Program-made: the position numbers and the translations under genes
Notes under the pieces: generated by a model
What the model saw: only the letters and a program-made list of their open reading frames with translations
What the model was told of the DNA's origin: nothing
The model's database searches: none
Part shown: piece by piece, positions 43,422 to 52,271 of the stretch
How the letters are laid out: each line of letters starts with the position of its first letter
Position numbering within the stretch: position 1 is the first letter of the stretch
NCBI GenBank assembly: GCA_017882455.1
Contig: JADGPL010000007.1
Location: forward strand, 78,317-142,316
DNA from: Solirubrobacteraceae bacterium
Lineage (GTDB): Bacteria; Actinomycetota; Thermoleophilia; Solirubrobacterales; Solirubrobacteraceae
Reading direction: 5' to 3'
Length of the DNA: 64,000 nt

Positions 43422-44423
43422 ATGCGAGGCTCGTGCACGAGAACGGCAGTCTGGGCGGCCACCGTCGCCGTGGGGGTCATGTCGTGCGCGGTGAACGCCG
43501 CGACGGCGGCAGCTCCAACGACGATCGCTCCATTGCAAGGGGAAACGACTATCGAGGCATACGGCGACGTGGCGGCGTGGAGCGACTACGACGCAGCCGC
43601 CCGGTCGTGGCACATGGTCGTACGCCGCGCCGGACAGATCTCCACCCCGCCGCTCCCCACATCCAAGAAGGCGATCCAGGTGGACGTCGGCCCCGGCCCG
43701 ACCGGCGCGCCGATGCTCGCCTACGCCGCCTGCGCCAGCAGCTGCCACGTCGTGGTCGCGAACGTCGATGGCAGCCATCCCCAAACCGTCCCCGGCAGCC
43801 GGGGCGCATCCCATCCAACGATCTGGGGGGACCGGGTGGCGTGGGTAAGCGGCGCGGCGCGGATCATGACCAGCCGCCCGAACGGCAGCAAGCGCAGCAT
43901 GCTGGGCGGCCTGCCGCGTCGCCTGTGCCTCGGAGTGTCGACGCCCCATTCGCAGGCGGCCTGTCAATACCCGGCGTACCCCAGCGTCGAAGCGCTGCAG
44001 CTGCAAGGCCGACGCCTCGCGCTCATCGATTCCTTCGGCGCACACGAAGGCCCCACCGAGGTGCGGATAGAGGCGGTCACCGGCGGTCCGGCACGGCTCG
44101 TCGCCCGGATGACCGTCGGCCAGAGCGCCAGGACCTGGCTCGGGCCGTCGTGGCTCGACGGGAAGCTCTACTTCTACATGCAGAGCCTGGGCGCCGGTAC
44201 CGCCGCGTGGGCCTTCGACCCGGCCCACAACACCTACATGAAGGCACCCGCCCTCGAATGGCTGAGCGGATTCTCGATGATCAACAGCCGGCAGGCCATC
44301 GTGGCGACCGGACCCGGCGCCGGTGCCGAATGCGGGGAAGCGGGAGCCGACCCGTGCCTGGTGCAACTGAGCCGGCGGTTCGCCTTCAAGCCGTCCAAGC
44401 CGCTCCTGGCCACCCCCGACTAG
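43422..44423 (+). CDS. Secreted protein of unknown function, beta-propeller-like
   Basis: 333 aa, ATG start. A signal peptide is visible: AVWAATVAVGVMSCAVNAAT then AAAP. The mature part has repeating short strands with YGDVAAWSDYD, MLAYAACASSCHVVVANVDG, HPTIWGDRVAWVSGAARIM and WLGPSWLDGKLYFYMQS. The GDRVAW-type repeats suggest blades of a TolB/WD-like propeller. Four Cys residues in short pairs (SSC, CLG, CQY, CGE/PCL) could form disulfides outside the cell. No catalytic motif was recognised. The TAG stop overlaps the stop of the convergent RelE-like gene. Confidence 0.75.
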   Translation: MRGSCTRTAVWAATVAVGVMSCAVNAATAAAPTTIAPLQGETTIEAYGDVAAWSDYDAAARSWHMVVRRAGQISTPPLPTSKKAIQVDVGPGPTGAPMLAYAACASSCHVVVANVDGSHPQTVPGSRGASHPTIWGDRVAWVSGAARIMTSRPNGSKRSMLGGLPRRLCLGVSTPHSQAACQYPAYPSVEALQLQGRRLALIDSFGAHEGPTEVRIEAVTGGPARLVARMTVGQSARTWLGPSWLDGKLYFYMQSLGAGTAAWAFDPAHNTYMKAPALEWLSGFSMINSRQAIVATGPGAGAECGEAGADPCLVQLSRRFAFKPSKPLLATPD

Positions 44424-44635
44424 CGGCGATACCCGCTACCACGTGACCGGACGGCGAGAACGTCGATCACCCGTTCGGCATCCCTACGGTCGAAGATCAC
44501 TCGCCACTCGCCGACGCGCAGTCGCCACAGGCGCTCAGGACCGCGCAGCAGCTTGACATCTCCCTCGGGCAGCGCGCCGATCGCCGTGCTGATCCGCTCG
44601 CGGTCTCGCCGGCCCAGCCGTCGCAGTGACTTCAA
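44420..44635 (-). CDS. RelE/ParE-family toxin, natural start out of frame
   Basis: 71 aa from the only canonical in-frame start, a TTG at 44635. The body is RelE-like: LRRLGRRDRERISTAIGALP, LLRGPERLWRLRVGEWRVIF and RDAERVIDVLAVRSRGSGYR. In the same frame upstream of the TTG are residues RIDIRPAALKSL, the expected first strand of RelE, back to 44659, where a TGA stops the frame. That TGA overlaps an ATG at 44663-44661 (ATGA). Removing the single A after the ATG would give M-RIDIRP in frame, so the toxin appears frameshifted. A TTG-started form would lack the first strand. The antitoxin gene is 10 bp upstream. Confidence 0.7.
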   Translation of the reverse strand: MKSLRRLGRRDRERISTAIGALPEGDVKLLRGPERLWRLRVGEWRVIFDRRDAERVIDVLAVRSRGSGYRR

Positions 44636-44672
44636 CGCAGCCGGGCGGATGTCGATCCGTCATCCGCCCGGA

Positions 44673-44900
44673 TCAGCCAGCGCTCAGCTCCGCCTCGGCC
44701 TCAGACCAAGGGACGCCGGGTTCACCCCGCGCCTGCCGGATGGCCTGTAGGTCCTCCTCACTGAGCTCCTCGTCGTCATACGGTGCCGCGTCGAGCTTGG
44801 CGATGACCGGGTCCTGGGCACGGCGAAGCAGGATCGCGGCGGCTGGCAGCGACTCGTCGGGCAGTGCATCGACCAGCTCGTGTAGCTCGGTCTTGGTCAT
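44673..44900 (-). CDS. Antitoxin of the RelE-like pair
   Basis: 75 aa, ATG at 44900. Sequence starts MTKTELHELVDALPDESLPA, followed by AILLRRAQDPVIAKLDAAPY and an acidic DDEELSEEDLQAIRQA ending. This small acidic form (helical N-terminus, acidic C-terminal arm that clamps the toxin) is common directly upstream of RelE/ParE toxins in actinobacteria. The toxin follows within a dozen bases. It appears intact, unlike the toxin. Assignment rests on size, charge and position. Confidence 0.78.
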   Translation of the reverse strand: MTKTELHELVDALPDESLPAAAILLRRAQDPVIAKLDAAPYDDEELSEEDLQAIRQARGEPGVPWSEAEAELSAG

Positions 44901-45095
44901 GCCAGAAAACCGTAGCAGCGGCTTGCGTGGATCAACGCGATGAGCGATCTATGCAGCGCGGCGACCCAGTTCGGCGCAGCCGAGCCGTCGTCGCCTACCT
45001 GCCACTCGTCGGGCAGCTCAGCATGGGAACAGCTCGCCCTCGATCGACCGCAGGCCTCGATCCTCGATCACGTTGGCGCTGCCTCGCGGGCGACA

Positions 45096-46814
45096 TCACC
45101 GCTCGATGACCGTAACCGGCCTTGATGCGCCGGCAGCGAACGGATAGTCGGACTCCGGTTCCGAGCGGGCGCGGAACTGGTAGGTGGCCGGCCCGGGGAA
45201 CTTGAAGCGGTAGCTGGCATGAAAGCGGCCGCGAGCATTGGTGCGCACCACCTCGAACTCGATCCACGCGCTGCCCGGCGAGCGGGCCTCGAGCACCAGC
45301 TGCTTGCCCTCCGCCGGCACCGGCCCGCCGCGCAGGCGCCCCCGGAAGAAGATGCTGCGCCCAACGCTCGCCGTCCGCGGCGTGACCGCCAGGGCGATGC
45401 TCGCCCGCACCTTCAACGTCAGCGTGCCCGTCGCAGCCGGCACCGTGTCCCCGGCGTGAGCGCTGTAGGCAAAGCGCAGCGTGCTCGACGGGATCCCGCG
45501 TGGGAGGCGCACCGTGAAGCGCCCTTCCGCATCCGTGAGCGGGCTCGTCATCGCCACCCCCCTCGCTCCCGTCGACGAGGGCGTGGCGAGCAGATCGATC
45601 CGGGCCCCGCCGATCGGCGCTCCGCTCGCCGCCGTCAGGCGCCCCGTGATCGTGTGGACCTGACCGAAGGAGCTCGTCAGGGCCGCTCTGGCCGTGCTCT
45701 TCCAGCGGATCGCCAGATGGGCGTTCGCCGAGGCGTTCCTGCCGTTCGGAGCGCCCGGGGGCGGCGGGTTGTAGACCGTGACCGCGCGATCCAGCACCGT
45801 GGCCCCGTTGCCCGCCGCGTCAATCACGCTCACCACCAGATGGTGGGCGCCGTTGGCGATCCTCGTGGTGTCCAGGCCCACGTCCGCGCTCACAGACCCC
45901 GGGCACGGCTGCACATACAGGAACGCCGGGCTGCCGTCGCTCGTCTGGCCCACATCCCTGCAGCGTCCCGAGTTGTCGTTCACCACCGTGCGCTGGACCA
46001 CATTGCCATCAACGCCGAACACCGCCTCATACACCCCCGAGCCGGGGTCGCTCGCGGTGAACATCACGTCGCTCGTCCCGCCCACCGTTGGCGCGCTCGC
46101 CAGTTCCCCGCCCACGTTTCCCGCGCTCGGGCCAGCCGTCTGTTCCAGGGTGAGGTCCGCCGCGTAGAGATACACGACCGCTGCGTAGTGGTTGGGGTCG
46201 CCGAAGCCATCCGCGCATTCCTGTCCCGGCAACGCCGGGCCGCACGCCACTAGGGAAGAGATGCGGGCTCCCAGGTCCGCAGTGGGCACCGTCACGCGGT
46301 TGGTGGCAGACATGGGCTGGCTGGTGTCACCCTGCGCTCGACATTCCTTCACGTACAGGCATTCGTCGAAGACCGATTTGTTTGTTGCTCCGGTGAGTGC
46401 GAACTCATAGAAAGCCTGTTCCGTTTGGGTGCCGTGCACGTACCCTGCACGCCAAAGAGTTGCGCCCGCAAGCTCAGCGAACTTAGGCACTTCAAACGCC
46501 CAAGTGGCCCGGTCAACAGCCTCCAGGTGTGGCTCCTGTTCGCCGATCGAGGCAACAAGTGCTCCGCCCGATGGACACGTGTCGTCAGCGTGGACATCTA
46601 TTGCGCTTTCGGGAGCCAATGACCCGCTCCACCCATCCACCGGTGCGCTTTCGCCTGCCGGCGTTCGGCACGAGTACACGTGGTAGCTGCCCGCCTGCGC
46701 CCCGGAGGGCATCGCAGCCACGGTCAGCGCCGCGAGCGCGACCAAACGCGCCGCACGCACGGCCCGCCTCGATATCCCTTTCCGCACCGACTCCATGACC
46801 CTATGTCGCTCCAT
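45096..46814 (-). CDS. Secreted protein with Ig/carboxypeptidase-regulatory-like domains
   Basis: 572 aa from the ATG at 46814; a second ATG at 46796 is equally possible. Signal peptide: ARLVALAALTVAAMPSGAQA then GSYHVYSC. Residues ~40-270 form a Cys-containing beta-rich domain (AGATLWRAGYVHGTQTEQAF) like a lectin-type fold. After ~270 come Ig-like parts (SDVMFTASDPGSGVYEAVFG) and two carboxypeptidase-regulatory-like domains (TGRLTAASGAPIGGARIDLL and FFRGRLRGGPVPAEGKQLVL). No catalytic site was seen. Bases 46380-46620 (N-terminal domain) have lower GC than the rest. A cell-wall or secreted role is inferred; such proteins are frequent in Thermoleophilia. Confidence 0.75.
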   Translation of the reverse strand: MERHRVMESVRKGISRRAVRAARLVALAALTVAAMPSGAQAGSYHVYSCRTPAGESAPVDGWSGSLAPESAIDVHADDTCPSGGALVASIGEQEPHLEAVDRATWAFEVPKFAELAGATLWRAGYVHGTQTEQAFYEFALTGATNKSVFDECLYVKECRAQGDTSQPMSATNRVTVPTADLGARISSLVACGPALPGQECADGFGDPNHYAAVVYLYAADLTLEQTAGPSAGNVGGELASAPTVGGTSDVMFTASDPGSGVYEAVFGVDGNVVQRTVVNDNSGRCRDVGQTSDGSPAFLYVQPCPGSVSADVGLDTTRIANGAHHLVVSVIDAAGNGATVLDRAVTVYNPPPPGAPNGRNASANAHLAIRWKSTARAALTSSFGQVHTITGRLTAASGAPIGGARIDLLATPSSTGARGVAMTSPLTDAEGRFTVRLPRGIPSSTLRFAYSAHAGDTVPAATGTLTLKVRASIALAVTPRTASVGRSIFFRGRLRGGPVPAEGKQLVLEARSPGSAWIEFEVVRTNARGRFHASYRFKFPGPATYQFRARSEPESDYPFAAGASRPVTVIER

Positions 46815-46945
46815 GACCGCTCGAGACCCCCCTCGAGATTGTTCCAGATCGTGGGCATTCGCAATGCTGGAAGCTGTCGTGACCGGCGCCGGTCGCGCTC
46901 GAGGAGGAGCGCGCCAACTCGTCTCCCCGAAAAGGAAGCGCCGGG

Positions 46946-48226
46946 CTACAGGGAGAACTTGATCGGGAGCTCGGCCAGGCCGTAGATCCCGGACACGCTC
47001 TCGAACACCGGCTCGCCGTCCAGCTCCAGGTCCGGCATGCGCCGGGCCATGAACTCCAGGCCCTCCTGCAGCTCCGTGCGGGCCAGGTTCGCCCCCAGGC
47101 AGTAGTGCACGCCCGCGCCGAACGTCAGCGGGCGCGCCCGCCCGCGGTCGGCCGTGATGTCGAAGCGCTCCGGGCCGCCCTCGCCGGCCGCCTCCGCCTC
47201 CAGGTCGCGGTTGCCCGTGAACGCGCACACCATCACGATCGTCCCCTCCGGGAAGCTCACGTCGCGGTAGACCACATCCTCGGTCAGGATCCTTGCCGTG
47301 AAGGGCGTGATCGGCTCATACCGCAGCGCCTCCTCCACCGCCCGCTCCGCCAGCCCCGGATCCTCCACCAGCAGCCTCCACTGCTCCGGGTGTTCCCCCA
47401 GCAGCCTCACCGCGTGGGCCAGCTGGCTCTGGCTCGTGTCCACCCCGCCCACCAGCACGTTGAACACCAGGTTGATGCACTCCACATCCGAGAGCTTCTC
47501 CCCGGCCTCTTCAGCCTCGATCAGCTTCGAGATCAGGTCGTCAGCCGGGCTCTCCCTGCGCGCCCGCACCAGCTCCTGGGCGTACTCGTAGAACTCCCCC
47601 ACCGCCCGCTCGATCCCCTCGAGCTCGCTCGCCATGCTCGTCGCGTCGAACTGCCTCTGGATCCAGTTCGACCAGTGGTGCAGGCGCGGGGCATCCTCCA
47701 GCGGCGCCCCCATCACCGTCGCTATCACCTGCGAGGGATACGGCTTCGCGAACGCCTCCACCAGCTCGCACCTGACGACTCCCTCCTCCTCTTCCTCGCC
47801 CTCTGCCCTCGCGGCGCCCGAGCGCGCCACCGCCTCCTCGAGCAGACCCTCGAGCGACGCCCTCATCGCCGGCCTGTAGCGCTCCACCGCCCGCTGCGAC
47901 AGCGCCGGGTTCACGAGGCTGCGCAGCCGTGAGTGGTCCCGGCCGTTCACATGCAGGATGTTCCGCCGCATCTGCTCGTACAGCGCCCCCTCGCTCACCC
48001 CGAAGATCTCCGCGATCTTCATCCCCGGGAAGATCGCCGAGCGCGTCCGCAGGAAGAACTCGCCCGACTCCCTGTCGAGCGTCAGGTAGCCATACGGCCC
48101 CTGCGCCAGCCAGCTCCCGCTGCCCCGCAGACGCGCCATCTCCGCATGGAAGCGTTCCCCCCGCATCGACGGATCCGTGTGGTCGAACGCGGGGAGCTCC
48201 AGCTCGGTGACAGGCGCCGTGGACAT
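46946..48226 (-). CDS. Cytochrome P450
   Basis: 426 aa, ATG at 48226. All P450 hallmarks occur: I-helix GGVDTSQSQLAHAVRL (acid-Thr pair), K-helix ExxR in EEALRYEPITPF, and the haem loop FGAGVHYCLGANLAR with the axial Cys near residue 376. A Glu run (EGEEEEEG, about residue 145) is an acidic insert between helices. It starts 8 bp after the HU gene's stop, and the HU gene in turn follows a GlcD-type oxidase, so all three are probably co-transcribed. Substrate unknown; no ferredoxin gene adjoins. Confidence 0.94.
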   Translation of the reverse strand: MSTAPVTELELPAFDHTDPSMRGERFHAEMARLRGSGSWLAQGPYGYLTLDRESGEFFLRTRSAIFPGMKIAEIFGVSEGALYEQMRRNILHVNGRDHSRLRSLVNPALSQRAVERYRPAMRASLEGLLEEAVARSGAARAEGEEEEEGVVRCELVEAFAKPYPSQVIATVMGAPLEDAPRLHHWSNWIQRQFDATSMASELEGIERAVGEFYEYAQELVRARRESPADDLISKLIEAEEAGEKLSDVECINLVFNVLVGGVDTSQSQLAHAVRLLGEHPEQWRLLVEDPGLAERAVEEALRYEPITPFTARILTEDVVYRDVSFPEGTIVMVCAFTGNRDLEAEAAGEGGPERFDITADRGRARPLTFGAGVHYCLGANLARTELQEGLEFMARRMPDLELDGEPVFESVSGIYGLAELPIKFSL

Positions 48227-48233
48227 CCTGCTC

Positions 48234-48518
48234 CTATTTCTTCTTCGGGCTCACCGCCTGCTTCAACGAGGCCCCGGCCGAGAACTTGGGGGCCTTCGAA
48301 GCTTTGATTTTGACGCGCTCGCCCGTGCGCGGGTTGACGCCCTGGCGGGCCGCCCTTTTGACCACCGAGAACTTGCCGAAGCCCGTGATGCTCACCTCGT
48401 CGCCTTTTTTCAAGGTCTTCGTCACCGTGTCCAACAGCGACTCGATCGCCCGCGCCGAGTCTGCCTTGCTCAGACCGCTGTCTGATGCGACCGCCTCGAC
48501 CAGCTGGGACTTGTTCAT
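48234..48518 (-). CDS. HU-family DNA-binding protein
   Basis: 94 aa from the ATG at 48518, with a good Shine-Dalgarno (AAGGAAG) 7-8 bp upstream that fixes the start. Typical HU body: MNKSQLVEAVASDSGLSKAD, VTKTLKKGDEVSITGFGKFS, and the DNA-contacting arm AARQGVNPRTGERVKI, then Lys-rich end SPKKK. It lacks the long Lys/Ala tail of mycobacterial HupB. Known role: dimeric nucleoid protein that bends DNA. Its place inside a metabolic row between glcD-like and P450 genes is unusual, though the strong own ribosome site suggests high, separate expression. Confidence 0.95.
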   Translation of the reverse strand: MNKSQLVEAVASDSGLSKADSARAIESLLDTVTKTLKKGDEVSITGFGKFSVVKRAARQGVNPRTGERVKIKASKAPKFSAGASLKQAVSPKKK

Positions 48519-48532
48519 AAAGCAGCTTCCTT

Positions 48533-49924
48533 TCAATTGGATGTCACCGGCGACCGCGCAGGGTACCGTGCCAGCTTCTTCCCTGGGTTCAGAAGGCCCT
48601 TGGGGTCGAACGCCCGCTTGATCTGCTCGTGCAGATCCACCGCCCGCGGACTCCACTGGGACTCCAGGCGCCCGCCCTTCAGCCAGCCCACGCCGTGCTC
48701 CCCCGCCACCGAGCCCCCAAGCTCCACAACCAGGGCATACAGCTCCTCTCCCACCGCCTCCGCCTCCTGGAGCTCGCGCTCGCTGGCCGGGTCCACCAGC
48801 ACCGTCGCATGGACGTTGCCCTCGCCCCCGTGCCCAAACGCGCACGAGGGCAGCCCGTGCGCGCCCGCCATCCGCTCGAAGCGCTCCAGCCCCTCGTTCA
48901 GGCGCTCCCGCGGAAACACCACGTCCTCGCTCACCTTCGCCCCGCGCACTCCCGTGAGGACGCCGTTCACGCCGTCCCGCCAGCGCCACAGGGCCTGCCC
49001 GTCATCCGGCTCCTGCACCGCCAGCGCCGCGCCCGCGAGGGCCTCCAGCAGCGCCCCGCGCTGCTCCTGCACGTCCGAGCGCGTGCCGTCCACCTCCACG
49101 ATCAGTCCAAAGCCCGCCCCCGCCGGCACCTCTCCCGGATAGGACGGTGAGAGCATCCTGAGCGTCTCCGCGTCCATGAAGTCCAGCACCGACGGGCGCA
49201 GCCCCGAGCCCAGCAGCGCCCCCATCCCCTCGCAGCCCGCCCTGCGGCTGCCCAGGAACACGACCAGCGCGAGGGCCTCCTCCGGCGCCGGCAGCAGGCG
49301 CAGGCGCACCGCCGTGATCACCCCCAGCGTCCCCTCCGAGCCCACCAGCAGGCTCTTCAGGTCATAGCCCGCCACGTCCTTGCCCGCCCAGCCGCCCACC
49401 TCCACCAGCTCCCCCGGCGCCAGCACCACCTCCAGCCCCGCCACCCACGCTCCCGTCACCCCGTACTTGAGCCCATGCGGGCCGCCCGCGTTCGTCGCCA
49501 CGTTCCCACCGATCTGCGACTGCTCCGAAGCCCCCGGGTCCGGGCCGAAGAACAGGCCGTTCTCCCGCGCCAGGCGCTGCACGTCCCGCGTGCTCACCCC
49601 CGCCTCCGGCAGCATCCGCCACAGCGCCGGCTCGAGCTCACGGATCGCCCGCAGGCGCTCCAGCGAGCACACCACCCCGCCCTGCACCGGCACCGCACCG
49701 CCCGTCAAGCCCGTTCCACCGCCCCGTGGCACCAGCGGCACGTCATGGGCGTAGCACCAGCCCAGCAGCGCCGCCACCTCCTGCGCGCTACCCGGCAGCA
49801 CCACCGCGTCCGCGCGCCCCTCCAGGCCCCTGCGGCGCGTGCAGTCCCTGTTGTAGGGAGAGCCCGGCGGCGCATCCAGCACGTGCTCGGCGCCCACGAT
49901 CCTGCCGAGCTCGCCGCGCATCAC
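48533..49924 (-). CDS. FAD-linked oxidase, GlcD/D-lactate dehydrogenase family
   Basis: 463 aa (GTG at 49924; the next codon is ATG at 49921). The FAD-binding PCMH domain is clear: VVLPGSAQEVAALLGWCYAH, VPRGGGTGLTGGAVPVQGGV, GPDPGASEQSQIGGNVATNA, KYGVTGAWVAGLEVVLAPG. The C-terminal cap has FGHGGEGNVHATVLVDP (two His near the flavin) and SVAGEHGVGWLKG, DPKGLLNPGKKL. Known family reaction: oxidation of a 2-hydroxy acid (glycolate, D-lactate, D-2-hydroxyglutarate) with electrons to quinone or another acceptor. No GlcE/GlcF genes adjoin, so the single-subunit type is likely. The HU gene is 14 bp downstream. Confidence 0.92.
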   Translation of the reverse strand: MMRGELGRIVGAEHVLDAPPGSPYNRDCTRRRGLEGRADAVVLPGSAQEVAALLGWCYAHDVPLVPRGGGTGLTGGAVPVQGGVVCSLERLRAIRELEPALWRMLPEAGVSTRDVQRLARENGLFFGPDPGASEQSQIGGNVATNAGGPHGLKYGVTGAWVAGLEVVLAPGELVEVGGWAGKDVAGYDLKSLLVGSEGTLGVITAVRLRLLPAPEEALALVVFLGSRRAGCEGMGALLGSGLRPSVLDFMDAETLRMLSPSYPGEVPAGAGFGLIVEVDGTRSDVQEQRGALLEALAGAALAVQEPDDGQALWRWRDGVNGVLTGVRGAKVSEDVVFPRERLNEGLERFERMAGAHGLPSCAFGHGGEGNVHATVLVDPASERELQEAEAVGEELYALVVELGGSVAGEHGVGWLKGGRLESQWSPRAVDLHEQIKRAFDPKGLLNPGKKLARYPARSPVTSN

Positions 49925-49977
49925 CAGGTGCCGGCCATCGTCGCGCTCCGCCAGCGGTCTCGGCTCTGCTCCGACCG

Positions 49978-50265
49978 CTAAGGCAGCTGGAGGTTGTGCA
50001 CCGGAAACTCGTTGACGTCCGGAGGATTCGGAAATCCCCGATCGCCGAGGCCGTGGAGACGCGGCATCAGCCGCTCTGCCACGAAGGCGTCAAACGCCTC
50101 GCGCGACTCCCAGAAGTCAAGGACGCCCCAGCCCCCCTCGATAGGACCCGCCGAGTGAACAATCATCCCCGCAGGCGGGTCCGTGTCCACCTCCATGACT
50201 CCATGGGCCGCGTCGTAGTTCTCCTGCGTGCCGCCGCTGAACTTGAGCCTGATGCCTACAGCCAT
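49978..50265 (-). CDS. Small dimeric alpha/beta-barrel-like protein, function unknown
   Basis: 95 aa, ATG at 50265. It reads MAVGIRLKFSGGTQENYDAA, then GPIEGGWGVLDFWESREAFD and AFVAERLMPRLHGLG. The spacing of strand-helix-strand units and the FWESREAFDAFVAERL helix resemble EthD/antibiotic-monooxygenase-like ferredoxin-fold proteins. No cofactor site was seen. It precedes the GlcD-like gene by 53 bp and is divergent from the mutase gene at 50367. Possibly a small oxygenase or stress protein; not proven. Confidence 0.75.
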   Translation of the reverse strand: MAVGIRLKFSGGTQENYDAAHGVMEVDTDPPAGMIVHSAGPIEGGWGVLDFWESREAFDAFVAERLMPRLHGLGDRGFPNPPDVNEFPVHNLQLP

Positions 50266-50366
50266 CGTGCGTCCTCTCTTCGGAGTTGTAGATCGAGCCT
50301 ACTCCTGCCGAGTACTCGCAACCGATGAGGACGAGATCAGGACGGCGAGTAGCATTCACGCCAGTC

Positions 50367-52046
50367 ATGGCTGTCAGCGCCAAGCCGTCCGGGGAGGACG
50401 GCCTGCAGGGCTCCGGCCCGAGCGAGGAGAAGCAGTTCCGCTCGCTCTCCGGCGAGCCCGTGCGCGAGCTCTACACGCCCGCCGACCTCCCAGCGGGAAT
50501 AGGTGCCCACCCACCCGGCGAGGATCCCATCGGGGAGCCCGGCTCCTATCCCTTCACCCGCGGCATCCATTCCTCGATGTACCGCGGGCGGCTGTGGACC
50601 ATGCGCCAGTTCGCCGGCTTCGGCACCAGCGAGGAGACCAACGAGCGCTTCCACTACCTGCTCGAGCACGGCCAGACCGGGCTCTCCACCGCCTTCGACA
50701 TGCCCTCCCTGATGGGCCACGACTCCGACTCTCCGCGCTCGCTCGGGGAGGTCGGGCGCGAGGGGGTCGCCGTCGACACCCTCGACGACATGCAGACCCT
50801 CTTCTCCGGCATCGATCTGGGCGAGGTCTCCGTCTCGATGACCATCAACGCCCCCGCCGCCATCATGCTCGCCTTCTACGTCGCCGCCGCCGAGGCCGGG
50901 GGCGACGGAGCCGGCGGTCGCGTCGGTCCCGAGCAGCTCTCCGGGACCATCCAGGCGGACATCCTCAAGGAGTACATCGCCCAGAAGGAGTGGTGCTTCC
51001 CGATCGATCCCGCCATGCGCCTGTGCGGCGACATGATCGAGTGGTGCACCCGCCGCATGCCCCGCTGGCACCCCATCTCCATCTCCGGCTACCACATCCG
51101 CGAGGCCGGCTCCACGGCCCAGCAGGAGCTCGCCTTCACGCTCAAGGACGGCCTCACCTACGTCGAGCAGGCCGTCCAGCGCGGCCTCGACGTCGATGAC
51201 TTCGCCCCCCGCCTGTCCTTCTTCTTCAACGCCCAGATCGACTTCTTCGAGGAGATCGCCAAGTACCGCGCCGCCCGGCGCATCTGGGCGCGCGAGCTGC
51301 GCCACACCTTCGCCGCCAAGGACCCCCGCTCGTGGCAGATGCGCTTCCACACCCAGACCGCCGGCGTCTCCCTCACCGCCCAGCAGCCCCTCAACAACAT
51401 CGTCCGCACCGCCATCGAGGCGCTCGCCGGCGTGCTCGGCGGCACCCAGTCCCTGCACACCAACTCCTACGACGAGGCTCTCGCCCTGCCCACCGAGGAC
51501 GCCGTCACCATCGCCCTGCGCACCCAGCAGATCATCGCCCACGAGACCGGCGTCACCAACACCGTCGACCCCCTCGGGGGAAGCTACTTCCTCGAGTCCC
51601 TCACCGACCAGATGGAGGAGAGGGCATACGAATATTTTAAGAAGATCGATGAGTTGGGAGGGATGGTCCCAGCGGTCAAGCTCAACTACCCCCAGCGCGA
51701 GATCGCCGACGCCGCCTTCCAGCTGCAACAGGAGATCGACGGCCGTGAACGGGTCGTGGTCGGCGTCAACCAATACCTCGCAAGCGACGAGGAGCCGATC
51801 CCCACGCTGCGCGTCGACCCCGCGCTCGAGCGCAAGCAGATCGGGCGCCTGCAGGCCGCCCGCGCCAACCGCGACGGAGCCGCCGTCGAGCGCTCCCTGG
51901 CCGCCCTGCGCAAGCACGCCGCCCACTCCGACCACAACCTGATGGAGCCCCTGCTCGACTGCGCCCGCGCGCACGCCTCAGAGGGCGAGATCATCGAGTC
52001 GCTGCAACAGGTCTTCGGCGACTACACCGAGACGCCCGTCTTCTGA
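50367..52046 (+). CDS. Methylmalonyl-CoA-mutase-like large subunit (catalytic domain only)
   Basis: 559 aa from the ATG at 50367. Catalytic TIM-barrel blocks are present: [80 protein letters not shown], and [20 protein letters not shown]; also [20 protein letters not shown] and [18 protein letters not shown]. The protein ends right after the barrel and linker, with no B12-binding DxHxxG domain, so a separate small subunit must exist elsewhere. This is the split acyl-CoA mutase form (isobutyryl-, methylmalonyl- or hydroxyisobutyryl-CoA type). Bases 51616-51665 have unusually low GC and codons such as TAT TTT TTG. Exact substrate cannot be told. Confidence 0.9.
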   Translation: MAVSAKPSGEDGLQGSGPSEEKQFRSLSGEPVRELYTPADLPAGIGAHPPGEDPIGEPGSYPFTRGIHSSMYRGRLWTMRQFAGFGTSEETNERFHYLLEHGQTGLSTAFDMPSLMGHDSDSPRSLGEVGREGVAVDTLDDMQTLFSGIDLGEVSVSMTINAPAAIMLAFYVAAAEAGGDGAGGRVGPEQLSGTIQADILKEYIAQKEWCFPIDPAMRLCGDMIEWCTRRMPRWHPISISGYHIREAGSTAQQELAFTLKDGLTYVEQAVQRGLDVDDFAPRLSFFFNAQIDFFEEIAKYRAARRIWARELRHTFAAKDPRSWQMRFHTQTAGVSLTAQQPLNNIVRTAIEALAGVLGGTQSLHTNSYDEALALPTEDAVTIALRTQQIIAHETGVTNTVDPLGGSYFLESLTDQMEERAYEYFKKIDELGGMVPAVKLNYPQREIADAAFQLQQEIDGRERVVVGVNQYLASDEEPIPTLRVDPALERKQIGRLQAARANRDGAAVERSLAALRKHAAHSDHNLMEPLLDCARAHASEGEIIESLQQVFGDYTETPVF

Positions 52047-52165
52047 GCGGGGCGCTCGAGGACGGTGGGCCTGCCCCTTTCGCCTGCTGCCCTGCCCGCA
52101 AGGCCATCCGGGGAGGTCATCCTCACTCACGGCGGCCGTGCTGGGATAATTGTGCCTGTGCCAGT

Positions 52166-52189
52166 GCTGTATCACCATGGTTATACAGC
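52166..52189. promoter_or_regulatory. Palindromic operator candidate, site 1
   Basis: Inverted repeat with arms GCTGTAT and ATACAGC around CACCATGGTT. The inner 20 bp (52168-52187, TGTATCACCATGGTTATACA) are identical to those of site 2 at 55758-55777. It lies 82 bp before the arylsulfotransferase start. A GATAAT sequence at 52145-52150 could be a -10 element, placing the palindrome just downstream of the transcription start, a repressor position. The length and symmetry fit a TetR-type operator, and a tandem TetR gene follows the target gene. The repressor-site link is inferred. Confidence 0.7.
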
Positions 52190-52271
52190 GGTCTCCGCGG
52201 GACCATCACCGCTCGCCCCGCCCCACTTCGCAACTTCTTGGGGCGCTTTCGTGTCCAAGACCTAGGATTCC

